64,000 bases of DNA from CAWCFV01 sp963794995 (GTDB lineage: Bacteria > Actinomycetota > Actinomycetes > JACCUZ01): NCBI GenBank assembly GCA_963794995.1, contig CAWCFV010000002.1, positions 372,001-436,000 of the forward strand, in the 5' to 3' direction. The notes beneath the pieces were generated by a model. It did not search any database and was not told the DNA's origin. It was given only the letters and a program-made list of their open reading frames with translations. A program made the translations under genes and the position numbers. Below are positions 8,728-16,745 of this stretch, in pieces. The stretch's first letter is position 1. Each line of letters starts with the position of its first letter.

Positions 8728-11621
8728 GCCGGTGCCCCCGCGGCCTCGAGCCTCACGGCGCAGAACTTGAACTCCGGGATCTTCCCGACCGGGTCGACCT
8801 CGTCGATGGTGAGCAGGTTGGCGGCTGCCTCCCGGAAGTGGAAGGGGATGAAGACGTTGCCACGCGCCTCGCGGGTGGACACCCGCAGGTGCAGCTCGAT
8901 CCGGCCGCGTCGCGAGCTCACTCTGACCATCTCGCCGTCGACCAGCCCGAGCTCGCGGGCGTCCTCCGGGTGCACGTACACCTCCGCGCGTGGGGCGATC
9001 GTGTCGAGGGCGAACGACCGCCGGGTCATCGAGCCGGTGTGCCAGTGCTCCAGCAGGCGACCGGTGTTGAGCACCAGCGGGTACTCGTCGTCCGGCAGCT
9101 CCTTGGCCGGCAGCCACTCCGCGGCGACGAGGTGCGCCAAGCCGTCGCCGGTGTTGAACCGGTCGTCGAACATCACGACGGTGCCGTCGGAGTGCTCGGG
9201 GTCGTCGTTCGGGTACAGCTTGCCCGTGCCACCGAGGACCTCCCAGTCGAGGTTCCGGTAGCTCGGCATCAGCCCGACCATCTCGTCGAAGACCTCGCTC
9301 GGCGAGACGTAGTCCCAGTCGAGACCGACCCGGCGCGCGATCTCCTGGGTGATCCACCAGTCCTCGCGCGCGTCACCGGGCGGGTCCAGGACCTTGCGGC
9401 CGCGCTGCACCCGCCGGTCGGTGTTGGTGTACGTGCCCTCCTTCTCGAGGTACGAGGTCGCCGGCAGGATCACGTCGGCGAACTCCGCCGTCTCGGTCAC
9501 GAAGATGTCCTGCACCACGAGGAAGTCCAGCGCCGACAGCGCCTTGCGCACCTTGTTGGTGTTCGGGTCGGACATGAACGGGTTCTCGCCCATCATGTAC
9601 ATGGCGCCGACCCCTGGACCGCCCTTGGGGGACCCGTCCAGGATCGAGTGCACGATCTCGGTGACGGTCAGGCCGCGCCCGGTGGGCAGTGGTGACGACC
9701 AGGCCTGCTCGAAGCGGGCCACGACCCCGGCGTCGTCGGCGGACTGGTAGTCGGGGAAGAACATGGGGATCAGACCCGAGTCCGACGCCCCCTGCACGTT
9801 GTTCTGACCGCGCAGCGGGTGCAGACCGGCGCCCGGCTTGCCGACGTTGCCGGTGATCGCGCACAGCGCGATCAGGCAGCGGGCGTTGTCGGTACCGGTG
9901 GTGTGCTGCGAGATGCCCATCCCCCAGAAGATGATGCCGGCTGCCGCCTCGCCCCAGACCTTCGCGACCTTGCGGATCAGCCTGGCCGGCACGCCGGTGA
10001 TCTGCTCACCCCGCTCGGGCGGGTAGTCGGCGACGGTGCGCGCCAGATCGTCGTAGCCGCTCGTGCGGTCGGTGACGTACTTCTCGTCGACAAGACCGGT
10101 CGCGATGATCTCGTGCATCACCGAGTTGTAGAAGGCGACGTCCGTGCCGGGCTTGAGCTGGCAGAAGATGTCCGCGTGGTCAGCCATCTTGTCGGCGCGG
10201 GGGTCGACGTAGATGATCGTCGTCCCGTTGCGACGCGCCTGCTTGAAGAACGACGACGCGACCGGATGGTTCGCGGTGGCGTTGCTGCCGGTGATCAGGG
10301 CGACCTCGGAGTTGACGACGTCGCCGTACGTCGTCGACACCGCGCCGGAGCCGATCCCTTCGAACAGCGCGGCCACGCTGCTGGCGTGGCACAGCCGGGT
10401 GCAGTGGTCGATGTTGTTCGACGTGAAGGCCGTGCGGATCAGCTTCTGGAACAGGTAGGCCTCCTCGTTGCTGCACTTGGCCGAGCCGAAGCCCGCGATC
10501 CCGTCGGGGCCTCTCTGGTCGTGGACCTCGCGCAGTCTGCGGGCGACCAGGTCGAGGGCCTCGTCCCAGGTGGCCTCCCGGAAGTGCGGCAGCACCTCCT
10601 CGTAGGGCACCAGGCCTCCCGGCTTGGTCCGCCGCCGGCCCTCGCCCTGCTGGTCGTCGTCGGCTCGCTGGTCACCCCGGACGTCTCCCGTCAGCGGGCC
10701 CTTGGGATAGGACTCCTCGCGCCGGATCAGGGGCACCGTGAGCCGTTGCGGCGAGGCGGCGTAGTCCCACCCGTAGCGCCCCTTGACGCAGAGGCGTCCC
10801 TTCGAGCCCGGCTGGTCGCGGCCGTCGGCGAACGCGATCGCCCCCCGCTCCCGGTCGACGAAGTAGGTGAGCGCGCAGCCGACGCCGCAGTAGGGGCAGA
10901 CGCTCTCGACGGCCTCCAGCTCGGTACGCGGCCGGATCGGGATCTCGCGGATCGGCTTGTTGGTGAGGGCGCCGGTGGGGCAGGACGCCACGCACTCCCC
11001 GCAGGTGACGCAGGAGGACGCACCCATCGGGTCGTCGAGGTCGAAGGAGATCCTGGTCGCGTAGCCCTTCCCTGACCGGCCGATGACGTCGTTGCCCTGG
11101 AGGTCGTCGCAGGCCCGGACGCAGCGGTCGCACAGGATGCACGCGTCGTGGTCCACGGCGATCACGGGGTTGGACATGTCGGTGCCCCGGCCCCCGCCGC
11201 GCGGCAGGTCCCCGGCCGCGACGTCGTACCGCGCGGCCAGGCCGAGCAGCAGGTTGTCGCCGGTGGTGGTCTGCTTCGGGTCGTCCTCAGGAGCGGGCTG
11301 GTCGGCGACCAGCAGCTCGGTGAGGGTCGCGCGGCTGCGCTCGATCTCGTCAGAGGTGGTGGTGACCTCCATGCCGTCCTCGCACGGACGCACGCAGGCG
11401 GCGGCGTAGACGCGGCCGCCGACGTCGACCACGCACATCCGGCACACACCGACGGGGTCCATCCGCTCGTCGTGACACAGCACGGGGATGTCGATGCCGG
11501 CGTCGCGCGCCGCGGTCCAGATCGTGGTGCCCTCGGCCACGCTGAGGCTGCGCCCGTCGACGGTGACCTCGACGGTTCTCGGCGTGGTCTGCGTCGGCGG
11601 CGCGTCAGCGGTCGCGGTCAC
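8724..11621 (-). CDS. Formate dehydrogenase alpha subunit (FdsA-like, Mo/W-bisMGD)
   Basis: 965 residues, close to FdsA. Domain order: NuoG-type [2Fe-2S] ferredoxin (C49, C60, C63, C76), two [4Fe-4S] clusters (C161/164/167/171 and C204/207/210/214), then the molybdopterin oxidoreductase domain with its own cluster (CPYCGVGC from C242, plus C278). The metal ligand is Cys411 followed by His412 (CTRLCHASS), so it is a cysteine enzyme, not a selenocysteine one. A charged, low-complexity loop (about residues 303-335) sits between the cluster domain and the catalytic core. It has no Tat signal and is cytoplasmic. GTG start at 11621 overlaps the AOR stop (GTGA). No fdhD is in the window, although such enzymes normally need it. 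Confidence 0.92.
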   Translation of the reverse strand: MTATADAPPTQTTPRTVEVTVDGRSLSVAEGTTIWTAARDAGIDIPVLCHDERMDPVGVCRMCVVDVGGRVYAAACVRPCEDGMEVTTTSDEIERSRATLTELLVADQPAPEDDPKQTTTGDNLLLGLAARYDVAAGDLPRGGGRGTDMSNPVIAVDHDACILCDRCVRACDDLQGNDVIGRSGKGYATRISFDLDDPMGASSCVTCGECVASCPTGALTNKPIREIPIRPRTELEAVESVCPYCGVGCALTYFVDRERGAIAFADGRDQPGSKGRLCVKGRYGWDYAASPQRLTVPLIRREESYPKGPLTGDVRGDQRADDDQQGEGRRRTKPGGLVPYEEVLPHFREATWDEALDLVARRLREVHDQRGPDGIAGFGSAKCSNEEAYLFQKLIRTAFTSNNIDHCTRLCHASSVAALFEGIGSGAVSTTYGDVVNSEVALITGSNATANHPVASSFFKQARRNGTTIIYVDPRADKMADHADIFCQLKPGTDVAFYNSVMHEIIATGLVDEKYVTDRTSGYDDLARTVADYPPERGEQITGVPARLIRKVAKVWGEAAAGIIFWGMGISQHTTGTDNARCLIALCAITGNVGKPGAGLHPLRGQNNVQGASDSGLIPMFFPDYQSADDAGVVARFEQAWSSPLPTGRGLTVTEIVHSILDGSPKGGPGVGAMYMMGENPFMSDPNTNKVRKALSALDFLVVQDIFVTETAEFADVILPATSYLEKEGTYTNTDRRVQRGRKVLDPPGDAREDWWITQEIARRVGLDWDYVSPSEVFDEMVGLMPSYRNLDWEVLGGTGKLYPNDDPEHSDGTVVMFDDRFNTGDGLAHLVAAEWLPAKELPDDEYPLVLNTGRLLEHWHTGSMTRRSFALDTIAPRAEVYVHPEDARELGLVDGEMVRVSSRRGRIELHLRVSTREARGNVFIPFHFREAAANLLTIDEVDPVGKIPEFKFCAVRLEAAGAPA

Positions 11622-13522
11622 GTCTGGGTCCTGCCCCTCGTCGGCACCTTGCCAGCAATGTCGTCACCCTCACCCACGGCGTCCGCCGTGTCCACCACCC
11701 GGCCCGGCCGCGTCCCGCTGTGCGGCACCGGCGGTCCGGCCGGCCGCCCCTGCGGGTCCAGGCCCCGGGCCGCCCAGTAGCCGTCGACCATCGAGCGCAG
11801 CCGCTCCGGTGTGAGCCGGGCCGTGCGGCCGGACGGCAGCTCGAGGGCCTCGGCGAGCAGCCGGGGCGGCAGCCAGTCGTCCTCGGCCCGCCAGCCCTCG
11901 CGCAGGTTGTACTCGCGCTTGGCCAGCACGATGCGCCGGGCGGTGGCCCGTAGCTCGTCGGCGTCCATGTCCCAGCCCGTGACGAGGGACAGCAGACCGG
12001 CCCACTCCCCCCACGGCGCGTCCGGGTCGTCCGGGTCGGTGAACACGCCGCGGAGGAACTTGCACAGGATCATCGAGTCGATCGCGGCCGCACGGTCCTC
12101 GGTCTCGATGGCGGCGCGGACGTGCTCCGGGCCACCGTCCAGCCGGTCGAGGTCGCCGCTGAGGTCGGCCTCGTAGGCGCCCGACCGGTTGTGGTCGGCA
12201 CCGCGCGCGTTGACCGCCAGCCCGAGCGCCATCGCGTGCAGCGAGCGCGGCTCGTAGCCGGGCAGCTCCAGCCCCTTGACGTGCACGGCGTACGCCGCGG
12301 TCCCGTTGCCCAGCTGCTCGGCCGCGGCGCGGGAGCCGAGTGCCAGCAGCGGGCCGATGCCGGTCCCGCGGCCGATCTCGTCCAGCGCGCGCAGCAGGGC
12401 GGAGCCGTCGCCGAACCGCAGCCAGGGCGCGTCGAGCAGCCCCCGCTCGGCGCACTCCATCGCCCAGGCGATGGTCCCGCCGGCGGAGATGGTGTCGATG
12501 CCGAGGTCGTCGCAGCGGGCGCTCGCCTCGAGGACGTCGTCGGGGTCGGCCACCCCGCAGAGCGGACCGAGGGCGAAGACGTTCTCGTACTCCACCCGCG
12601 CCGTCCGACCGCCCCCGGCGCCGGACGTCCGGTAGATGTGCTCGCAGCCGATCGAGCAGGACGCGCAGCTGCTGCGCGCGTGGCCACGCAGGTCGGCCAG
12701 CTCCTCGGCGGCCAGGGCCGGCGCGCCCTCGAAGGTCGACTCCTGGAAGTTGCGCGACGGCAGTGTCGAGAGCGCGTTGAAGGCCAGCAGGTTGGCGAGG
12801 GTCCCGAGCTCGCGGTACTTCGCGGTCGCGGCGCCCAGAGATCGGGTGCGCAGGTCCTTGGCGGCGGCGACCACGCCGGCCGGGTCGGCCGGGGCGACCT
12901 TGGTGCGCGGCCGGACCGCGACCGCCTTGAGGTTCTTGGCGCCGAGGACGGCACCGAGGCCGCCCCGCCCGGCGTGCCGGCCGTCGTGCGACACGGTGGC
13001 GTAGCGGACGCCGCGCTCGCCCGCCGGCCCGATCGCGGCCACCCGGAACGCCCGCCCGAAACGGGAGCGGACCGACTCCTCGGTCTCGGCGGCCGTCGTG
13101 CCCACCTCGTCGTCGGCCGGCTCCAGTCGGACCGCGTCGCCGTCGACCAGCAGCACGCTCGGCCGGGCGGCGCGGCCGACGACGACGATCGCGTCGTGAC
13201 CGGTGAGCTTCCCGGCGATCGCGAAGTGACTGGACGCCAGGGCGTCGGTGAGCATCCCGGTGAGCGGGGACTTGGCGACGACGGCGAACTTCGCACTGGT
13301 GGTCAGCGGGGTGCCGACCAGGGGCGAGAACACGAACGCGAGCGGCGCCTCGGGGGCGAGCGCGTCGACGCCCGGGGGCGACAGGTCGAGCAGCAGCCGG
13401 ACACCCAGCCCCGCCCCGCCGAGGTGCTCGCGCAGGACCCGGTCGGGCAGCGCCACCAGCCGGCTGGTGCCGTCGGTCACGTCGACCACCAGAGCCCGCC
13501 CGAAGTAGCCGCCGGGGGCCAC
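11618..13522 (-). CDS. aor: Aldehyde:ferredoxin oxidoreductase family tungsten/molybdenum enzyme
   Basis: 634 residues, against about 605 for archaeal AOR. The N-terminal domain has GGAGLGVRLLLD (about 35) and AKFAVVAKSPLTG. The [4Fe-4S] ligands are visible as C286, C289, C293 (SCASCSIGC) and C487 (DSMILCKF), and the pterin-binding region KGLELPGYEPRS...NARGADHN is conserved. Known family members oxidise aldehydes to carboxylates, or act on other substrates, with a W-bis-pterin. The GTG start at 13522 is 1 nt past the mobA-moaD stop and gives a product beginning VAPGGYFGRA. The aldehyde substrate and metal cannot be read from sequence. Finding it in an operon with NAD-linked FDH subunits and cofactor genes strongly suggests a functional unit. 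Confidence 0.92.
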   Translation of the reverse strand: MAPGGYFGRALVVDVTDGTSRLVALPDRVLREHLGGAGLGVRLLLDLSPPGVDALAPEAPLAFVFSPLVGTPLTTSAKFAVVAKSPLTGMLTDALASSHFAIAGKLTGHDAIVVVGRAARPSVLLVDGDAVRLEPADDEVGTTAAETEESVRSRFGRAFRVAAIGPAGERGVRYATVSHDGRHAGRGGLGAVLGAKNLKAVAVRPRTKVAPADPAGVVAAAKDLRTRSLGAATAKYRELGTLANLLAFNALSTLPSRNFQESTFEGAPALAAEELADLRGHARSSCASCSIGCEHIYRTSGAGGGRTARVEYENVFALGPLCGVADPDDVLEASARCDDLGIDTISAGGTIAWAMECAERGLLDAPWLRFGDGSALLRALDEIGRGTGIGPLLALGSRAAAEQLGNGTAAYAVHVKGLELPGYEPRSLHAMALGLAVNARGADHNRSGAYEADLSGDLDRLDGGPEHVRAAIETEDRAAAIDSMILCKFLRGVFTDPDDPDAPWGEWAGLLSLVTGWDMDADELRATARRIVLAKREYNLREGWRAEDDWLPPRLLAEALELPSGRTARLTPERLRSMVDGYWAARGLDPQGRPAGPPVPHSGTRPGRVVDTADAVGEGDDIAGKVPTRGRTQT

Positions 13523-13523
13523 C

Positions 13524-14402
13524 TCAGCCGCCCGCGTCGGCGGAGAGGAACGCCACGGCGTCACCCGCGTGCAGCGGCAGCTCGGGGTCGCGTCCGGTCT
13601 GGTCGCCGTTGACGGCAGCGAGGACGTGCCTGTCCAGCGGAAGGTCGACCGACGACGCGGCCTCCCCGACCGTCGCGGCCGGCACGGTGCGGGCCCCGCG
13701 GCCGTGCCGCGTCGCGAGGACCCCGAAGCACTCGACCGTCACCGCCGGACCGGGACGCGCACGGGCCGCGGCGTAGTCGTCCGGTTCGTTGACGTTCAGC
13801 ACCGACTCCAAGGTGGGGTCGGCCTCCCGCAGCACCGGGTCACGGAGCAGCTCGTCGTCGTCGAGGCGCAGCACCGTCGCCTGCTCGAACACGAAGGCCG
13901 GGCGCAGCCGATCGGCCGCCACGAGCGCCGACACCCGGTCGGCCAGGCGGGTGCGGTAGGCCGCGGCGAGCGGCTGCGGGTACCCCCGAGCCACCGGCAG
14001 CACGACGTCGAGCCCCGGGTCGGTCCCGAGGGGTCGCACCACCCTGCGGACGAAGGCCGGGTGCAGGAACGGCAGGTCGGTCGAGCAGATGAACGCCGCC
14101 TGGGCCCGGCCGGTCAGCGCGGCCAGCCCGACGGCGATGCCTTGAAGCGGTCCCCGGCCCTCGCGCGGGTCGTCGACGACCTCGACGCCCTCGGGCAGCG
14201 GCGGCAGCGGCTGGCCCGGCGCGCGGACCACCAGCAGCGGCCCGAGCCCGGCACGCTCCAGCACGGCGCAGGTCCGGCGCAGCAGGGTCGAGCCGTGCCA
14301 CTCGAGGTCGGCCTTGGCCCGGCCCATGCGCGACGACCGGCCCCCTGCCAGCACGACGCCGGCGTACCCGGCCATCGCCTCGTCGTCCTGCGCGCGCTCC
14401 AC
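13524..14402 (-). CDS. MobA-like guanylyltransferase fused to a MoaD/ThiS-like sulfur carrier
   Basis: 292 residues. Residues 11 to about 214 are a MobA-type NTP transferase (VVLAGGRSSRMGRAKADL, later STDLPFLHP and NVNEPDDY), which converts molybdopterin to the guanine dinucleotide. Residues about 219-292 are a ubiquitin-like MoaD/ThiS domain ending in Gly-Gly, the tail that carries the thiocarboxylate used for dithiolene synthesis. The two are normally separate. GTG at 14402 is taken because a TACGAT -10 element lies exactly 6 nt before it, as in leaderless actinobacterial transcripts; ATG at 14375 (product MAGYAGVVLAGG) with AGGA upstream is a good alternative. It is the first gene of the AOR-FDH operon. 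Confidence 0.87.
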   Translation of the reverse strand: MERAQDDEAMAGYAGVVLAGGRSSRMGRAKADLEWHGSTLLRRTCAVLERAGLGPLLVVRAPGQPLPPLPEGVEVVDDPREGRGPLQGIAVGLAALTGRAQAAFICSTDLPFLHPAFVRRVVRPLGTDPGLDVVLPVARGYPQPLAAAYRTRLADRVSALVAADRLRPAFVFEQATVLRLDDDELLRDPVLREADPTLESVLNVNEPDDYAAARARPGPAVTVECFGVLATRHGRGARTVPAATVGEAASSVDLPLDRHVLAAVNGDQTGRDPELPLHAGDAVAFLSADAGG

Positions 14403-14408
14403 CTGCCG

Positions 14409-14414
14409 ATCGTA
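14409..14414 (-). promoter_or_regulatory. Putative -10 element (TACGAT) of the AOR-FDH operon
   Basis: On the minus strand TACGAT is followed by 6 nt and then the GTG at 14402, the spacing of a leaderless TANNNT promoter. No clear -35 is seen. An inverted repeat GTGAC-CGC-GTCAC (14436-14448) sits just upstream and could be an operator. The rest of the 294-bp divergent gap up to 14697 shows no feature I can name. Confidence 0.35.
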
Positions 14415-14696
14415 GGCACGTGCTCCCGTGCCCGTGTGACCGCGTCACGGTCCGTGGCCGTCCTCTCACGGTGGGGCCGCCGGCGTCCTCTGGTCGGGTG
14501 GTCGTCGTCGGTTGTGGCAGCGACGCGCCACGCGCGGTCGTAGGTTCGCGGGGATCAGGACGCAGAGATCCGAGCCGTCCTCACCGGCCTCCTCGGAGGC
14601 ACGGAGAGACGCGGTCGCCTAGACGGCTCGGGGAGCGAATGGCGAGACCGACCCAGGAGACAGCCGCTGCCGGCGGCGCGAGGGGTGGGGTGACCG

Positions 14697-15702
14697 ATGG
14701 CGTTCCCGAGGTCCACGACGATGCGACGACTCGTCTGCACGGCAGGCGGCGTGCTGCTGGTGGCGGTGAGCGTCACGGCAACGACGCCCGCCACGGCGGC
14801 CGACCACGACAACCAGGCCTCCGACCGCGGCGCGGCGCAGCGAGCCGATGCGCCGGGGCAGGTCAAGAAGCAGGACGCAGCACCGACGCCCGCGGCCGGG
14901 ACGACCGGCTCCTCGCAGCCGGCGCCGACGTCCGGCGCCGCACCTGCAGGGCCCGCCACCACGGCGGCCGCGACCGCGACGGTGGGAGCCGACAGCCGTT
15001 CCGGCGCCCGCGGCGGCACCTCGGGAACCGTCGACCAGCCGCAGCCGCTGTCGACCGCCGACCGGAACCCCGGTGGGGCGAACGGTCAGTGCCCGGGGGG
15101 TGCGTACTGCTCCACGCGCAGCGGCCTGCCCTCGGGCAACGGCAACGGCAAGGGCAACGCGGTGGGCAAGCCGTGCGCCGGCTGCGTCGGCAAGGCGGAC
15201 AACAAGAACCCGCCCGGTCAGCGCCCCGACGGGAGCGACCACAACAAGGGCTACGAGTGCGACGGCAACCACGGCATCGGCCGGACCAACCCGGCGCACA
15301 CCGGATGTGCACGCACCACCCCGCCGCCGGTGACACCGCCGCCCGGTGACCCCGCCCCCGGTGACACCGCCGCCCGTGACACCGCCGCCGGTGACCCCGC
15401 CGCCGGTGACCCCGCCCGTCACCCCGCCCTCGGTGACTCCCCCGCCGGTGACCCCGACCCCGGTCGCCCCCGAGTGCGTGCCGGCTGCCGGCCAGGACGC
15501 GGACTGCGTCGCGGTCGAGGGCGAGAAGAACGGTCCCGGGCGCGACCGGCCGACGAGCACGCCGCCGGCCGCGCCGGTCCGGGTCCTCGCGCAGACCGGG
15601 GGGAACGGCGTCCCCGGCCTCGTGACGATGGCCCTGCTCAGCGTCCTGGCCGGGTGCCTGCTCCTCGCCGCGGCCGCGCACGGCCGACCGGGGCGCCGCT
15701 GA
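14697..15702 (+). CDS. LAxTG-type sortase-anchored surface protein with Pro-Pro-Val-Thr repeats (frameshifted)
   Basis: A signal peptide (MRRLVCTAGGVLLVAVSVTA, starting at the second in-frame ATG, 14720) is followed by an Ala/Thr/Pro-rich stretch and a Cys-containing Asn/Gly/Lys-rich segment. Then comes a run of 12-bp repeats encoding PPVT. After one extra C at 15342-15344 the frame is lost. In the +1-corrected frame the repeats continue, followed by a C-terminal LAQTG motif, a hydrophobic segment and a basic tail (RPGRR), a complete class E sortase sorting signal. Corrected length is 334 residues. Uncorrected, translation would run on to 15998, antisense to the USP gene. No enzymatic domain is recognised. 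Slippage in the repeat tract or a sequence error are both possible. Confidence 0.72.
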
Positions 15703-15734
15703 CGCCGCCGGACGGCCAGGTCAGGTCGGCCAGG

Positions 15735-16583
15735 TCAGGCCACGACCGCCATGGTCGGCCGGTGCGCGTGCACGAGGACGTGCAGGCTCACCGAGCCGAC
15801 CAGGGCGCCGGTCAGCCGCCCGTGGCCGCGCGACCCGATGACGAGCAGGCCCGCCGTCCGGGCTGCGTGGTCCAGCACGTGGGCCGGGTGACCGGTCACG
15901 ACCCGCTCCTCGACCTCCAGGTCGGGGAAGCCGCTCCGGACCGGTTCGAGCACCTTCGCGACCAGCGACCCGCCCCACTCGACCAGCTCGCGGTCTGAGG
16001 GGCGCACGAGCGAGGCGCCGGCACGCGGCCACTGGACCGCGTGCAGTACGACGAGCCGGACGCCCCTCAGCGAGGCCTCGGTGGCTGCCTGCCGCAGCGC
16101 CGACGCGCTCGAGGGCGACCCGTCGACGCCCGCCACGACGGGGGCACCCGGGTCGGCGTCCGCGACGTAGGCGGGGACGATCGTCACCGGGCACGGGGCG
16201 CGCTGCAGGCAGCGGAGGCCGACAGACCCCAGCAGGAGCCCGGAGACCCCCGTGTGGCCGCGGGCACCCATGACGAGCAGCTCGGCGTCGCGAGCCGCGT
16301 GCACGAGCTGCTCACCGGGGTCCCCGTGCTCGACCCGGGTGACCACCGAGACCTGCGGCGGCACTCCGGCCAGCTGCTCCTGCTGCATCCGCGTCGCGGC
16401 CTCCTCGACGCTCCGGTCCGTCACCAGGGTGGACCGGTCGGGCATCAGCGACGGGCCGAGCAGACCGCAGACGGTGACCACGTCGACCTGGGCGTCCCGC
16501 AGCGCCGCCTCCTCGAAGGCCCATCGGGCGGCGGCGGTCGAGTTGGGTGATCCGTCGAGACCTACCACGATGCGTCCGGACAT
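15735..16583 (-). CDS. Tandem-domain universal stress protein
   Basis: 282 residues with two UspA domains (about 1-140 and 148-282). Each ends in the ATP-binding motif G-x2-G-x9-G-S: GARGHTGVSGLLLGS and GSRGHGRLTGALVGS. The start is ATG at 16583 with GAGGAGG 5 nt upstream. It is divergent from a cation-transporting P-type ATPase, separated by 162 bp. The same pairing exists in Mycobacterium tuberculosis (Rv1996 next to ctpF, Rv1997), where both belong to the hypoxia/dormancy DosR regulon, so a stress role is plausible. No convincing DosR box was found here. The gene converges on the surface-protein gene, ending 32 bp from it. Confidence 0.92.
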   Translation of the reverse strand: MSGRIVVGLDGSPNSTAAARWAFEEAALRDAQVDVVTVCGLLGPSLMPDRSTLVTDRSVEEAATRMQQEQLAGVPPQVSVVTRVEHGDPGEQLVHAARDAELLVMGARGHTGVSGLLLGSVGLRCLQRAPCPVTIVPAYVADADPGAPVVAGVDGSPSSASALRQAATEASLRGVRLVVLHAVQWPRAGASLVRPSDRELVEWGGSLVAKVLEPVRSGFPDLEVEERVVTGHPAHVLDHAARTAGLLVIGSRGHGRLTGALVGSVSLHVLVHAHRPTMAVVA

Positions 16584-16745
16584 TTCGCCTCCTCGCTGGG
16601 TCGTCCCCCCACTGTGGCCGCTCCCGCGGCCGGCTCGCCGGGGCCGGACGGCACCCCCGCCCGGGACGTCCGGCCGGAGCGGCGGGCCGAAGGTCCGGGC
16701 CCTTCTGCCCTGTCCCCGGCACGGGTCGCGCGATGGGGTGGGGGC

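Noticed and set aside
6166..9261. 1031-codon open frame on the plus strand
   Set aside because: Antisense to moeA, the NuoEF-like gene and FDH alpha; composition is Arg/Gly/His-rich with no recognisable domain.
10381..10420. Selenocysteine at the FDH active site
   Set aside because: The ligand position is an ordinary Cys codon in CTRLCHASS and no in-frame TGA occurs.
14436..14448. CRP/GlxR-type site
   Set aside because: TGTGA and TCACG are present, but the spacer is one base short of the CRP consensus; kept only as an unnamed palindrome.
14560..14696. Possible c-di-AMP (ydaO) or cobalamin riboswitch upstream of the surface protein
   Set aside because: A few similar short blocks occur, but the conserved core motifs of either class could not be matched.
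16689..16705. Possible DosR/DevR box between the USP and ATPase genes
   Set aside because: GAAGG...CCTTC is an imperfect palindrome and does not match the GGGAC...GTCCC consensus well enough.
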